A stretch of DNA of 64,000 nucleotides from contig CM033745.1 of assembly GCA_019671005.1 (NCBI GenBank), forward strand, positions 36,997,834-37,061,833, given 5' to 3'. This document shows, piece after piece, positions 11,736-24,943 of the stretch. A model generated the notes under the pieces. That model was not told the DNA's origin, ran no database searches, and saw nothing but the letters and a program-made list of their open reading frames with translations. How positions within the stretch are numbered: position 1 is the stretch's first letter; the number at the start of each line of letters is the position of its first letter. The translations under genes were made by a program, and so were the position numbers. Origin of the DNA: Hibiscus mutabilis. Lineage: Eukaryota; Streptophyta; Magnoliopsida; Malvales; Malvaceae.

Positions 11736-12285
11736 ATTAATTTGTTTGTCATTATTGTTATGAGTGATTTGACGATTTTACATCAAACTTTCAGCCTATG
11801 AATAGAATGCTTCAGATTCACTTTAAGTGTATCTCACTCAAATACTCTCATATGTGTTTCATGCTTCTAAGAAGAGAAGGACAATACCACTTTGTTCAAC
11901 CTTAAAATTCGAGTGTACGAATTTTGAAGGCGTTGTGTTAACCTCGGGGGCATTGTTCAGTGCAACAATTACACCAAATCGGGGCGAATTTGCTTCTAAG
12001 TCAAAGGTCATACCACGACATAACAAATGGATTGATCTCTTTCAATTGCTTTATTTTATCCAGTCAATGCTAACAGTTTAATTTCGCAATAATATTTTTC
12101 AACAATTTAGAAGCAAATTCATATCGTTGAAATGTGGTTGGAATTTAAAGCAAATTTAGCTTTTGAGAAATCTCTTCTCATTGTTATGCACACCATAAAT
12201 CGTCCGTGTGAATGTGACGTGGTTGCATGAGTTGTATTTTGAAATGGTGGAGACGGTTAAATTTTAGGTAGCCATATCAAATAAA
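11736..12285. other. Intergenic DNA left of truncated LTR
   Basis: A short open frame here (about 11827-12081) encodes no recognisable protein. The segment abuts the truncated LTR at 12286 and may be old repeat DNA. Confidence 0.35.
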
Positions 12286-13710
12286 TGACATGTATCGAAT
12301 AAGTAAAAACTCGAACATAAATACACAAAAAAGTCTGAAATTAAATGTATGCAAATACAATGCTGAAATTAAGTAATTCATGCTTAATTAGAGATTAGAA
12401 GGGAATTTGACCATTAAAACTCTGATTAATACTAAAACAAGGACTAAATTGAAACTTTAGGAAAACTACGAGAGACAAAAGGTGTGATTTGAAAAGGGCG
12501 GAAGGACCATGGTGGCGATTATTTTAGGGCGGACGAGTTTATAAGGGTATTTACCCATTTTTATTTTAAGCCTGAGTATATAACATATTTTTAAACCAAA
12601 TCTAAACATTTTTCCCTCATTTTTTCTAACATGCTTCAAAAAACCCCTAAATCCTCTATGGATTTGAGGACGAACATCACCGTGTTCATCCCGAACCTGA
12701 GGATAAACCCAGTTCCTGATGACGTTCTGCCATGCCCCGCCGCTTGCCGGCGCCAGCGAACACCAAAACAAACCCTAAAAAACCATTTTTCGAGCCCTCT
12801 TTCTCTATTAAAACCCTAAATCTATTATTGTTTTGGTAAATGAACACCTAAATCTCTCGTATCTAAAAAATAAACCATCTTAGGGCCCTCTTTACCTCAC
12901 GATTCACCCTTATCGGTACTAAAGGCCGAGGGATTATCATTGGGAGACGGCTCGTCCATCATCGGAAGCCCTAGGACAGCCGAGAGACAACTCGACAAAA
13001 AGGTAAACTCTTAACCTTTGATTCTAGTATTTTTGTTTACATGCAAAAAGAAAGAAAAGGGGATACCTCTGAAACTTCTTGCCCTTTTTTGTATTCGGTC
13101 TCTTAAAAACTGATTACATATTGGATTTATTACAACATATATACTAGATTTTCTTTATTTACAAGATCAAACAAATTAAATGTTTTCACTATGGATGAGA
13201 TATTGATTCTGACGCCCCTATTTTTTATTGTTTTTTCAGATTATGAGAGATCTGATGGCAGCAGATTTTCTGGCGACAAAGGGGGACCGTTGATGATGAC
13301 TGGGCGACAATGTGGCGGCTCCAGATGACGACGCACGATGCGTGGGAGACGAATGGTTGGCGCGTGATATTCACGCGGGATCTGAAGAGACATCGAGCTT
13401 CAATCTTGGCCGTTGGATCTGGCTTGTTCCAACGGTCCTCGCGTGGCTGCTGCAAGGAGAACAAGATATTATTAAGGTTTAGATAGGTTTGGGCCAAACG
13501 GGCCTTGTAAAATATTGGGTTTATGTAAATGAACTGGACTAAATAATTTAATTGGGTTTTATTTCAGATTCCCTTTTTAATTATTATTATCTTAACGGCA
13601 CATATAATAACGATAATATTAACACCAATAATAACAATTAATAACATTAATCATCAACACTAAACTAGTGATAATACATATACAAAGCTGGATAAAAATT
13701 AGTGACTACA
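12286..13710 (-). repeat. Truncated 3' LTR of the Tat-type element
   Basis: Roughly 90% similar by eye to 27030-28474, from the ACATGTATCGAA block to the shared end AGTGACTACA. The part corresponding to 25671-27029 is absent, so this LTR lost about 1.36 kb. It starts on the minus strand with TGTAGTCACT directly after the polypurine tract. It contains a hairpin with 8-bp arms (CCGTTGGA/TCCAACGG) at about 13411-13436. Confidence 0.75.
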
Positions 13711-13726
13711 GCTGCCCCTCTTTGCT
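13711..13726 (-). other. Polypurine tract of the Tat-type element
   Basis: On the minus strand GCAAAGAGGGGCAGC immediately precedes the LTR start TGTAGTCACT. This is the position and composition of a plus-strand primer. The second element carries AGCAAAGAGGGGCAGT at the same place. Confidence 0.75.
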
Positions 13727-15421
13727 TATTCTTGTGAAACGAGAATAAAGCAAAGATTATAAGTACTAATTTTTATCTTACTTCCCTGTTCGGAGATTTG
13801 AAGCTGCAAGTCCCTCCTATATGGAACTGTTGCACTCCTCCTCTACCTGAAGCCTTAGAGCCGCAAGTTCCTCCTATATAGAACCTTCAGCTTGTCCTTA
13901 TCAATGTACTTTCAGGCCGTAAGTCATTCCTATATAGATCTTATTGCCTTGTAATCTGGAAGCTACGAGTTCTTCCTATATAGAACTCTTCGCTTTGAAG
14001 TCTTGAAGCTACGGGTTCTTTCTATATAGAAGTTTTCGTCCTAAAATCCTGAAGCTATGAGTTTTTCCTATGTAAAACTCTTCGCTTCGAAGTCTTGAGG
14101 CTTCGGGTTCTTCCTATATAGAACCTTTGGCTTTGAAATTTTAGAGTTACAGTTCTTCCTATATAGAACTTTTCACTCCAAAATGGCACCCCGTTTTCTT
14201 ACGTCATGAGTACCATGAAACTTTTCTTTTGTTTTCCAAAAGGCTGAAGTTTGAAAAATATTGATATAATACCCTAATTTCTCACCGTGTTAGCATGAAA
14301 AATGTTCATTGTTTGAAATCTACTTCCCCAGATGTGATGTGAAAAACCCGGTCTTTGCTGATTTCTTGAGTTCCTGACAAAAAAATAAACAATATGCTTT
14401 GATGGTATGAGTTAGTATGCTCCTATCTTAGGAATGTTTAACTACATATGATGCATGGTTACCAGAATTGCTCGGCCGTTTTTGCTTTTCTGATCGACCA
14501 ATCTAAGTCTTCTATTTGCTTATGTACTTTTCTAGCTTTCTATAACGGCGGTACCTCATCTCACGTTTTGGTTCAACCATTTTAGCTCAATCCTTTCGAG
14601 CTTCTGAATGTTTGCTCTAAAGCGCCTTTTCAGGTTTTTCACTTTAGATTTGGTTCCTAAAATACCCTTTCAGGTTTTCACTTTGACTTTCTTTTTTTTT
14701 CTTTTTTTTTCTTCCTTTTTTTATTTTGTTTTGTTTTGTTTTTGTTTTTTGGGCGCCCTTTCAAGTTTTCACCTCATAGTTTTGTTATCTTTCATGATTC
14801 TCTTGCTTTTCTTTGACAAGCTTGAGCTTTGATGTTGGTGACCCTCGCCATCTGATCTCGGTGCAACCTTACGTCTTAGTACTTGAGGTCTTCTTCTGAA
14901 TATATCAAAGAAAATTTGAGTGTGGAGGCAAACTTTATCTTCGGATCTTCCTGCATTTTAAAGGCTAGAACACAGTAATACCAAGAAATATTTTGCTATC
15001 TTGAATCTATGTTAATCTACTTGTTAGGTGCTTATAGAAACGAGAAGGCACGAAATAGTACTTCATTAAGATGGATAGATTTTGAAGTGATTTGCAAAGT
15101 TATGGCAAACATGAAAAGATAATGAGATACTATACAAATGTCTTAAACACCCACTGCATGAAAGATGTGTGAGCCCATCGTCCAAGGTAGAATCTTCACT
15201 TGAAGCTCTTCACTAGGATGTCTGATTTTCAAGAGGGTCTGTCTACCGGGTGTCTGATCTCTACACCACTTGAGTCGCTCGTTACGGGTTTTCAACTCAA
15301 ATCCTCTTTTGGTTTCAAAATTCCCATTTTCGGGTTTTCATTCTGAACCCCATTTTTCTTTTTCTTTTTAATATTTCCTTTTTTGTTTTTGTTATTTTTT
15401 TCATCTTTTTCTTTTGTTTCT
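13727..15421 (-). other. Non-coding 3' region of the Tat-type element, with minisatellite and pyrimidine tracts
   Basis: There is no coding frame between the integrase stop and the polypurine tract. From 13800 to 14185 lie about eight copies of a ~45-bp unit built on GTTCTTCCTATATAGAAC, itself a near-palindrome. T/C-rich tracts follow at 14685-14760 and 15340-15420. The copy at 14190-14260 (GGCACCCCGTTTTC ... CATGAGTACC) matches 51150-51235 of the second element on the other strand, so this region is a shared lineage trait. Confidence 0.7.
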
Positions 15422-16557
15422 TCAAGCGTAGTATTTTTTAACCGATTTTAAGTTTATTGGATTCCTTAAATCCTTCCCGTCCATCTCTGCTAAGATCAGT
15501 GCTCCCCTAGAAAAAGCCTTCTTGACGATATACAACACCTCCCAATTAAGCGTCCATTTCCTTCGGGAGTCTCTATGATTTGACAAGATCATTTTAAGCA
15601 CTAGATCGCCCTCTCGAAATTCTCTTGGGTAGACCTTCTTGTCATAAGCCCGCATCATCCTTTTTTGATACATCTGACCATGGCAGATAGCTTTTAACCT
15701 TTTTTTCCCCAATGAGATTCAACTGATCATACCTGGCTTGCATCCACTCTGCTTCGTCCAACTTCACTTCGTTCAAAATTCGAAGTGATGGGATCTCTAC
15801 TTTAATATGTAGTACTGCCTCTGTGCCATAGACCAAAGAGTATGGCGTTTCCCTTGTCGACATATGTACATACATTTGATAGGCAAAAATAGCAAACGAT
15901 AGTTTCTCATGCCAATCCTTAAAGGTATCTGTTGTTTTCGATATGATCTTCTTGATGTTCTTGCTTGCTACTTCGACTGCCCCACTTATCTTAGGGTGAT
16001 AGGCAGTAGAGTTATGATGCACTATCTTAAATTGTTCACACACCCCTACTATCATTGTATAGTTTAAATTGGAGGCATTGTTAGTAACGATCCTTTCTGG
16101 TAATTCATACCGACAAATGATCTCTTTCTTAAAAATCTTGCAGGCTGTCGCCCTTGTGATGCTGGCTGGCATAGGAGGCTGCTTCTATCCACTTAGTGAA
16201 GTAGTCAATGACAACTAAAATGAAACGATGTTCGTTGGATGTTTTTGGGTAAATTTGCCCGATAACATCCATGCCCCACACTGCGAAAGGCCATGTCGAA
16301 TTCATAGTGTGCAAGGGTAGTGGCGGAGAATGAATATTGTCGTCATAGATCTGGCATTTGTGACATTTCTTGGCATAGTCGATACAATCTCCCTCCATAG
16401 TTAACCAGAAATAACCATACCTCGTAATCTTTCGGGCCATTGAGAAGCCATTGGCGTGCGTCCCACATAACCCATCACGAACCTCTGTGAGAATATTTTT
16501 GGCCTCTAGAGCATCAACACACCTCAACAGTATTCGGTCCCTACCTCTTTTGTACAA
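15422..16557 (-). pseudogene. Integrase domain of the Tat-type element (broken)
   Basis: The N-terminal zinc-finger part is seen near CHKCQIYDD, followed by the catalytic core with GMDVIG (first acidic residue) and VVIDYFTKWIEA. After a frameshift near 16130-16170 the core continues with IVTNNASNL and HPKISGAVEVASKNIK, which holds the final Glu. In relatives the second catalytic residue is Asp (TDN); here it is Asn. A C-terminal segment (EGDLVLK...W...NWEVLYIVKKAFSRGA) ends at TAA 15422-15424. There is no chromodomain, as expected for Tat. It would integrate cDNA if intact. Confidence 0.85.
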
Positions 16558-16749
16558 GATCTCGCCATCTAGAACATAATAGCTGCCATTCTTCTGATAG
16601 TTCTCTTATCATTCTCATTCGTTTCTTTGGGGTAAGCTTGAAATTTGATATATTGCAAAATATCATAATACCAAGGATTTCCATCTGCTTCCCCTTCCAA
16701 GTTACAACAGTGAGCTGGTATTTCAAAGATTTGCATTTCAACTGGTTTC

Positions 16750-17160
16750 ATTTCTACTTTGTACTTACTTTGAACATTGCAGCTAAAGTCGCCAGAGCAT
16801 CCGCCATCTGATTGTTTTCTCTTGGGAGATAGGTGAAACTGATCTTCTCGAATTCTTTAATTAGCTCCTGGATTAAGTTATAATACTTAATTAGCTTTGA
16901 ATCTCTTGTTTACTATTCTCCTCGAAGTTGGTAGATTACCAAGGACGAGTCTCCGAAGACTTGAAGCACCTTGACATTTCTCTCAATAGCCGCAGACAAT
17001 CCCATAACACAAGCCTCGTACTCGGCTATGTTGTTTGTACAAAAAATTCCAATCTACTCGTGAAAGGGTAGTAGATATTTTCTGGAGAAATTAACACTGC
17101 TCTTATGCCATGACCTAGGGCATTGGATGCTCCGTCAAAATAAAGCTTCCATGACTTTTC
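16750..17160 (-). pseudogene. Archaeal-type second RNase H domain of the Tat-type element
   Basis: Reading on the minus strand: KSWKLYFDGAS, then NIAEYEACVMGL, FGDSSLVI and finally NNQMADALATLAA. These are the four acidic motifs of an RNase H fold distinct from the one following RT. A frameshift (near 17035) and a stop (near 16915) break it. A second RNase H between the retroviral one and integrase is a hallmark of the Tat/Ogre lineage. Confidence 0.8.
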
Positions 17161-17163
17161 TTC

Positions 17164-17661
17164 TCAAACCATCTCTTCTTCAGTTGTGATACACATCAGG
17201 TCTTCATCCAGGAATTTAAAGCTCAGGGGTTCATAATCGTCTGAAGCACGACTAGCTAAAAAGTTTGCTATAACACTTCTTTTTATCGCTTTCTGGCTCA
17301 CATATACGATGTCGAACTTGGACAATAAAATTTGCCAACGAGCCATTTTCCCAGTTAGGGCTGGTGCTTCCATCAAGAATTTCAGTGGGTTTAACTTAGA
17401 TATCAGCCAAGTGGTGTGATACAACATGTATTGTCTGAGCCTTTTGGTAACCCAAACTAAAACGTAACACAATTTCTGAATCGACAGATATCGTGTTTCG
17501 AAATCAGTGAACTTCTTGCTTAAATAGTAGATGGCCCTTTCTTTTCTTCCGAATTCATCATGCTGCCCTAGTACACAACTCATCGAGTTTTCATAGACCG
17601 TTAGGTAAAAGATAAATGGCCTACCTGGCATTGGAGCCACTAGGATCGAAGGATTTGTCAA
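17164..17661 (-). pseudogene. Retroviral-type RNase H region of the Tat-type element
   Basis: This frame shows the connection/RNase H segment that follows RT in Gypsy elements: FYLTVYENSMSCVLGQHD, then AIYYLSKKF and YLSIQKLCYVLVWVTKRLRQYML. It would degrade the RNA strand during reverse transcription. It is separated from the RT frame by stops. Confidence 0.8.
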
Positions 17662-17873
17662 GTACTTTTTGATTTTTTCTAGGGCTCCCTAACACTCTTT
17701 ATCTTATACTCTTGGATTGTTCTTTTGAAGTAATCTAAAGACATGATCGCACTTTTCAGTCAACTGAGAAATGAACCGAGATATATAATTAAGTCTTCCC
17801 AAGAAACCTCAAACTTTTTTTGTGTTTGAGGCAGCGAAAGATCTTGAATAGCTTTCACCTTGTCAGGGTCTAT

Positions 17874-18689
17874 CTAGATTCTCTTTCTACTAACCACGAA
17901 TCCCAAGAGCTTTCCGGACATGACTGCGAATGTGCATTTAGCAGGGTTGAGCTTCAGTTGATATTTTCTCAATCTTTGAAACAACGTTATCAAATTCTGA
18001 ATGTGCTCTTCCTCGGTGCGAGACTTAGCAATCATATCATCTACATATACCTCAATCTCTTTGTGCATCATGTCGTGGAAGAGAGTTACCATGGCCCTTT
18101 TGTATGTAGCCCCAACATTTTTAAGTCCAAATGGCATCACTTTGTAACAAAACGTGCCTCACTCGATCACAAATATAGTATTCTCCATATCTTCTAGGTG
18201 CATTCTTATTTGATTGTATCCTGAAAAACCATCCATGAAAGAGAACCATGAATGTCCCGCCGTATTGTCAACCAAAGTGTCAATATGGGGTAAGGGAAAA
18301 TTATCCTTTGGGCTCACTCTATTGAGATCTTTATAGTCTATACACATGCGAACCTTCTCGTCTTTCTTCGGTATCGGGACTATGTTCGCAACCCATTCTA
18401 GGTATTTGCCAACCTTTAGAAAACCATTATCAAATTGCTTTCTTACTTCTTCTCTGATCTTCAACATCATATCAGTCCTCATTCTCCTGAGCTTCTGTTG
18501 AAATGGCTTACATTCGGGCCTTATTGGCAACTTATGTAACACAATGTCTGTATTCAGCCCTGGTATATCTTGGTAAGTCCAAGCGAATACGTCATTGAAC
18601 TGTCGAAACAAAGTTATCAAATCGTGCCTAGCCTTTGAGGAAAGGGTGGTGCCAATCTTCACTTCCCTTTTGTCTTCATCAGTCCCCAA
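17874..18689 (-). pseudogene. Reverse transcriptase domain of the Tat-type element
   Basis: The frame contains the linker FAWTYQDIPGL, the RT motifs VPIPKKDEKVRMCIDYKDLN and FPLPHIDTLVD, SFMDGFSGYNQI, then MPFGLKNVGATY and the catalytic YVDD at 18036-18047. A single in-frame stop at 18159-18161 replaces the Trp usually found in the EWGTFCYKVMPFGL region. The element copies RNA into DNA; this copy cannot make a full RT without readthrough. Confidence 0.9.
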
Positions 18690-19732
18690 ATTAAGAGTCT
18701 CTACTTCCTCTTGGTGAGGTAGGATTTATTTTTCCTCACTTGCCATCAATCTGAGCAATTCCTCTGGGACTTCATATTTTATCTCATTCTACCCCTCATC
18801 GATTTCTGTCAAGCACAAAGGTCGCATGAAGTCTATCTCAGAATCGGATTTAGAATCATTCAGACAGTTAATGGTAGGGACCTTGCACAAATTTAAAGAA
18901 AAAGGTATTTGGAAAAGAAGAATATTCGTATGAAATGAAAAAAAATAAAAATGAATGATAAATAAATAAATAATAGATGTATGTAGTAAATGGAATGTTT
19001 GCCATTTGAGAAAACGTGAAAGGCATCATTTTCATTGCACTTCAAGTGGATTAACATAGTATCCCTTTACAAAAGATCCATAATGCTCGTGGGCAAAAGT
19101 AAAATGGTTGGTTCGAAGTATTACTCTGATTATGTCCTAAAGACTATAGGTGGGTCAAAACTGCTCAAATTATTGAGCGATTTCCCTAGGAAACAAGGGT
19201 GAATCCCAGTTAAAAACTTGTTGATACTTCCACCTTCTGATATCATGTTGACTAGCATCCCTTCCAGCGATTCACTGAACATCTCATCATCATTGAGCTT
19301 GTCACTCTCTTGGTTTGCTTCACGTACCTTTTGTTCAGCATTGATAATCCTACCAGATACGAAGATATCTCTTAAGTGAGGAAAGGTCATCGGTTTTCAT
19401 GAGATATCTTCTCCTTTGAACCTGGCTCTCCTCCGTTCTTCCCTCTTACTATACTCATCCTTTCTTTGTAGCATACTAGGCTTATGACCTAGCCCGTATC
19501 GGTCTTTCTTGGAGATAACTCTTTTTACGCGCATGTTTTCATGTAGGTTCCTCCCAAGACCTCTTCCTGTTTTAGCTCCTCGTCCTAGGTCTCCCAGACA
19601 GTCATCTTGGTACAATTGGATAACCTGGGGCATGGAATCTTGCTTCTTTCTGCGACAAAGGTCGCGTTCACAAATTCTAGATCCTGAAAGGAACATTCTA
19701 CGACGTCTTTATCAGGTGGGATGTAAGGGGTA

Positions 19733-20300
19733 TCAGATGTTACCGACGCAATGGTGTCTTGCTCTGCCCCAACACTCTCCAATTTTCCTTCGATTACAAA
19801 TTTCAGTTTTTGATGCAGTGATAAAAGGAACAACACCAACATAGTGAATCCAAGGTCTTCCTAGTAAGCAGTTATAAGTTGGCTTAATATCCATCACCAC
19901 AAATTCAATGACATATTCTGTTGGTCCAATCAATGGGGGTATCTCGACTTTCCTCACCACTTCTCTTTGAGTTCCATCAAATGCCCTCACAGAATTTTGG
20001 CATGGCTTCAAGTGGGAACTATCTATGGGTAACCTTTGCAAAGTTGCCATTGGTAATACATTCAATGCAGACCCATTGCCAATGAGCACCCTAGTTAAAC
20101 GTACCCTTTGTAGTGGGTAGTGTGTTTAAAGCTTTGGTAGACCCCGTACCCCCTTTTTGGATTTCATCATCACTGAACGTGATATAGTTATCTGCAGCAA
20201 TATGTCCCACTATACGGTCTAACTTGGTAACAGAGATATCATTCGGAATAAACGTTTGATTCAACACTTTCATCAATGCATTACGATGTTTCTCCGAGCT
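19733..20300 (-). pseudogene. Aspartic protease region of the Tat-type element, catalytic Asp lost
   Basis: The segment MLIGNGSALNVLP corresponds to the retropepsin active site (usually D-N/T-G-S/A). The Asp codon is Gly (GGC) at 20078-20080. Downstream the flap/C-terminal region with CLLGRPWIH and AFDGT is recognisable. The upstream stretch about 20091-20276 (NDISVTKLDRIVGHIAADNYITF) is in another frame. The loss of the catalytic Asp alone inactivates this protease. Confidence 0.8.
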
Positions 20301-20569
20301 TAGTAGCAGCTCAAGTATCGTAATCCTCGCCTGTTGTTTACGAAGCTGTTCGACAACACTATACTCGTTGTGCCTTAAAAATCTTAAAAATTATTGCGCT
20401 TGTGCTTTGGTCACAGGCTCAATGATTCTTATAGGAGGTTCTTCATCAAATATCTTCTCACGCCCAATTACCGTGTTCTCACATTTGTTTTCTATTGCCT
20501 CTACTATTTTCGATGGATAACACCTGCCGCTCTTGGTGAAATGCCCCACTTCATTCACAGCTTCTGCTT

Positions 20570-22525
20570 TCAGCTCCACCGGTTCCTCCTTTGGTGTGGG
20601 TTTTTCATTTTTGGGCAGCCTCTCCTCATTATGCGATTCTGAACCTTCCGGTACAGAAACATAAGCAGTATAATTCCAGGGAACCTTTCATATGTCTTTG
20701 AATTGAAAAGAGGTTGGGGCTGATATGATAAGCTTAGGTGACACTTTCGGATTTTCCCTCTGGGACGAGCCTTCCTCCCTTGGTTTGGACAAGACGACAA
20801 ATGGTCCATCCACTTTATACTTAGGGTTGTTTGACGTGCACACATACAGTTCTTTTCCTCCTTCAATCTTCTCAAAAAATTCAATTTCCTTATTGTCCAT
20901 CATTCGCTAGACCAACTGTTTAAATTCTTCGCAATGTTGGATTTCATGTCCTCCTTCCTGATGAAACTCACAGTAGGGCCCATATCCTTCTTGGACTATT
21001 TCCATAACCTTCTCTATTAGACGCCCCATACACAACTATCGAAACACCCACCTAAGAGGGGATTTAACTTCAGACACTTTTTCATTAACTCTTCTGCTAC
21101 CTTCATCTTCAATGGCATTCATGCTACGACCTCCGTGGTTTGGTAATGGGTTAGCAGCCACGTTTGATTCATCAAACTTTAAAACCTTGGTGTTTATCAA
21201 GTTTTTAACAAACTTCTTAAAGAAAACACAATTCTCTATCGAGTGACTAGGGACACCTGCGTGATAGTCACAGTGCGCCTTTTCGTCATACCATGAAGGG
21301 AAATGGGGTTTGTACGGAGTAACATAATATGGTCGGACCAAATCAGCCTTATACAACTAAGAATACAACTCATCATAAGATATTGGTAATGGTGTGAATG
21401 ACATCTTCTCTTTTTCCTTCTTAAGAGGTCTATCTTCCTTCTTGCTCGTATTTTGCATATTTCCAGTCGAAACATGTGGTTGTGAAATGGTAATGTTTGC
21501 CGAGACACAATAGGTACTTTTAGCGTTCACCTCGTTATCTTTCTTTTTGTAATTTCTTCGGGGGTTTTCTTCACTGTCGATCCTCTCGCTTTTTATTGCC
21601 ACTTCAATTGATTCTCCTGTCCTCACCAGATCAGCAAAAGTCTGAGTGGTATTATTTATCAAACGGTCAAACAATGCGCATCTTAAAGTATTCACGAACA
21701 TAGGTGTAATCTCATGTTTGAGAATGGGTGGTTGAATCTGGGCAGCAACATCACGCCATCTTTGGGCATATTGGCCTAGACTTTCGTTTAACCTCTGCTC
21801 CATTTCCTCCAGCATAATTCAGTTCAGGGTCATGTTTGACACATGTTTATATTGTTCAACGAAGGCTCTCTAAATTGGGTATACCACCGAATAGCTAACC
21901 AAGTTAAGCTATCTTGAAAGTAATGAATTAATAGCTTCTCATCTTTTACAAAGGTCGCCATTTTCCTGTAGTACATAGTTATATGGGCGGAGGGGCAAGT
22001 AATTCCGCCATATTTATCAAAATCAGGCGATTTGAATTTTGGCAGAAGAGTTAGATCCGCCGCGAGGCACAAGTCATTGGCCTCGTTTTCCTGTTCGCTT
22101 GCCCCTTGCATAGACTTAAATCTTTCCTCGAAGAAACAAAACATTTCTTCATATTTTTCTCCACTTCGGCCCTAATCTTTTCTACCATATTCAAGTATGG
22201 CAGTTCATCCTCATGGCCTATCTCCACATCAATGGGCTGATCTGTAGACGCCCCCGCTTGGTGGGCTGTTGATACTCCAGCGGTGTTGATTGACATTCTC
22301 CTCTCAAGAGCAGGTGTTTCTGATTGAACCCTAGCGTGAGATATCCTCTGGTTCATCCACAGTACTATCAGAATTTTTTTTCCTTACCAACCCTTTTTCA
22401 AGCAACACCGTCATCTGAGCCATAATTGTAGCTTGTGACTGAGTGATCTGATCAGTGATACTTTGTTCGGCTCGACCAAAACGGGTTTCAAGGTCTTTCT
22501 GACCCTGCTCTAAATTATGCACTAT
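20570..22525 (-). pseudogene. Gag region of the Tat-type element
   Basis: Fragments on the minus strand read as a plant retrotransposon gag. A basic/coiled N-terminal part precedes LPKFKSPDFDKYGG, YYRKMATF and WYTQFREPS. Then come MEQRLNESLGQYAQRWRD and CALFDRLINNTTQTFADLV, followed by a lysine-rich linker and a Tat-type knuckle CDYHAGVPSHSIENC at 21228-21272 (C-x2-H-x5-H-x4-C). It is spread over at least four frames. Confidence 0.8.
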
Positions 22526-23089
22526 ATCCTCTATTATTTTTACTTATAGACGGGTACTGTATTGGTATGGAATGGTTGCAGTTTAAATTTTCTACCATGA
22601 TATTTTCCATAATTAATTTTATCATTCTAATAATTGAATGCAATGTATAATGTATAAAAATAATTAAGAGCATTTAAATAATGTGTCAAAATGAATGCAA
22701 TGAAGGCGTTGATTCTTAAATAGTTCTTAGAAAGACTTCCATTCGAAGAAGAGGCCTGATTACAAAAGGTTAACATAACAAGTTACATACAGCGGCTAGC
22801 TTTTATTTCTAGGGCCTCAACTTCACAAAATGGGTGCAGATTTGTAATCCCAACTCTATAACATAACAAGTTACAGATAGCGGCTAGCTTCTACTCCTAA
22901 GGCTTCAACTTTGCGAAGTAGGGTGCAGATTCGGAATCCTAACTTTGTTTCTGGATTAACACGTGCATATAGCTCGACTGCTTTCCCTGCCAAGCCTTGG
23001 ATATAGTGAGCCACTCCTTGCGCTTGCACCATTACAGCCATCATTGCCCTGTGTTGGTCCCTGATCAGCTGGTCGGCCTGCTAGAGTCC

Positions 23090-24943
23090 CTATACTATTC
23101 GACTATTATTCTCCTGTAAGGCTCTTTCAAACGAGGCGAGTTGCTCCCTACAATCTTGTAGAGTGGTTTCTAACTCAGTTACCTTTACTTTCAGTGACTC
23201 GTTCTCATCTCGAGCAAGACTCAAAACGACATTGTCTTGGTTGTGATAGTCATACAGAAGCCTTTCTAACTGCATCATATGAGCTTCAAGTTCTCCATTT
23301 TAAGCTATTAGTCCTTGATTTAGAGCCTGGCTAATAGTTAGTTCTCGGGCAATTACATTCATTTCTTCTATCTTTTGTTCGGTCAGACCCTGACTGGTTT
23401 GGTAAGCTAACTCCAACTGTACTAGCTGAGCCACTAAATTATGAATCTGATCTTGGCTAAGAGTTAACTTTTGAGTGATAATTTCCAATTCCTCAGTCTT
23501 TTTTCCAACTTGTTTCTGCTAGCTTCGTATTTCCTAGCATAGCTATTAGTCTTTTTTCTTGCCTTCGCGAGTTTAATCGTCAGTTCTTTGAGGGTGGTAC
23601 CCAAGTCGTTCCTTCGTAAATTTTGCTTCAACTCTACCTAATCTTGTCTCAGGTCTTCGTGGTCGTCTTTGAGTACCTTCTTCTCTTTTAGGATTTCCTT
23701 CTCTCGATTCTTGTATTTGACCAAGTCAACCGATGCGAGATGGTTTGCAGCTTCGAGGTCAGAGATGCGCTTTTCCAAGGCATATACTTCTCTCTTGTGG
23801 GCCATTCTGGCTTTCTCTAAGTCAGAGGGAGCATTCCTCATATGTTCTTCCATAGGTCGAACGTTTTGTCAATTTGCACGAGGAATGGTATCATTAACCC
23901 AGCTGAGTCTCCACTGTTCATAACCTGGAGTAAATGGCAAACTATCTTTATAGACCTCAACCTTATGCATACTCTTCTAAGAACGGTTCATTTTCAGGAC
24001 TTGTGCTTTGTAACCATTACCTTCATGTTTGAAGTTGGGTGTATCCAGACCGTGAGTGGCAGGAATGAATTACATTGAACCATATTGACATGACACGAGC
24101 AGCGGACAATAACCAATTCCACCCCAAATCTCGGGCAAAGGCACCTAATTATACTCTCCACAGTGGTATAGGAAATTGTCTAGGATTAGTCACGGTACTT
24201 TCCACCTAACGGTATCATCACAGAGGTTATAAAATGCAGCCATCCATTGATCCTCGGTCATTGCTTCTGCCTAGTATCCTTCTAAGAAATCTTTTATAGA
24301 AGAATAGGTGGACAAACACATCTGATAGGAGAACTTCAGACCCTAAAAATGACTTCGGATCCAAATTTCCAAAAGTGGGACGTAGCCTAAAAATCTATCT
24401 CACTCCCCTTTCCCGCATGCACTTAGTGATCAAAAAGTCTCTGTTAAGATGGCCGGTGCTGGATTTATCCCTTTCTTGAGTTTATCAAACAAATTCGCCG
24501 TAGCGTAGTCTATGTGTCCCCGAACCTTAGGGAAGATAACTAACCCATAGATGCCGAAGGCAAACAATTGTCTTTTCTTTGGTGGGTCAAGATGGAGATG
24601 AATCAAGTCTCGAACATGCCCCCAAATTAAATCTTGGACAATGGAGCAAAGAAATATATTCTTCAATTGTGGGAGTCATGTCTACCTTCCCGAAAGTGAA
24701 GCAACTATACCCCGGGTTCCAGAACCGAGTTAGGGCCCTGAGCAAGTGTATGTCGTTTTGAACATTCAGTATAAGAGCTATGTCACCAAGCTCTTGCTGG
24801 AAAGCTTGCTTCATACCCGAATCCCAACTCTGCCATATTTCTTGCAACTCTTGTAGATCGTTTTGCCTGGAAATGATCGCAGTGGGTCCGGAAACTTCTG
24901 ACACATGTCCCGCTACTAGGTTGTTCCCTCTCTCCATCTGCAT
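23090..24943 (-). pseudogene. ORF1 (extra Ogre/Tat-type protein upstream of gag) with coiled coil
   Basis: The N-terminal part has LQEIWQSWD, LTRFWNPGY, FTFGKVDMTPTIEEYISLLHCPR and, after a frameshift, FAFGIYGLVIFPKVRGHIDY. This layout resembles the plant retroelement ORF1 annotated in cotton and relatives as a domain of unknown function. It is followed by long heptad-like helices (LEKARMAHKREVYALEKRIS at about 23760-23820, then further segments to 23090). Its role is not established. A position upstream of gag and opposite no other gene is typical for Ogre/Tat elements. Confidence 0.7.

Noticed and set aside
14608..14832. Phenylalanine-rich small membrane protein
   Set aside because: It is the translation of a T-rich tract in the 3' non-coding region of the Tat-type element.
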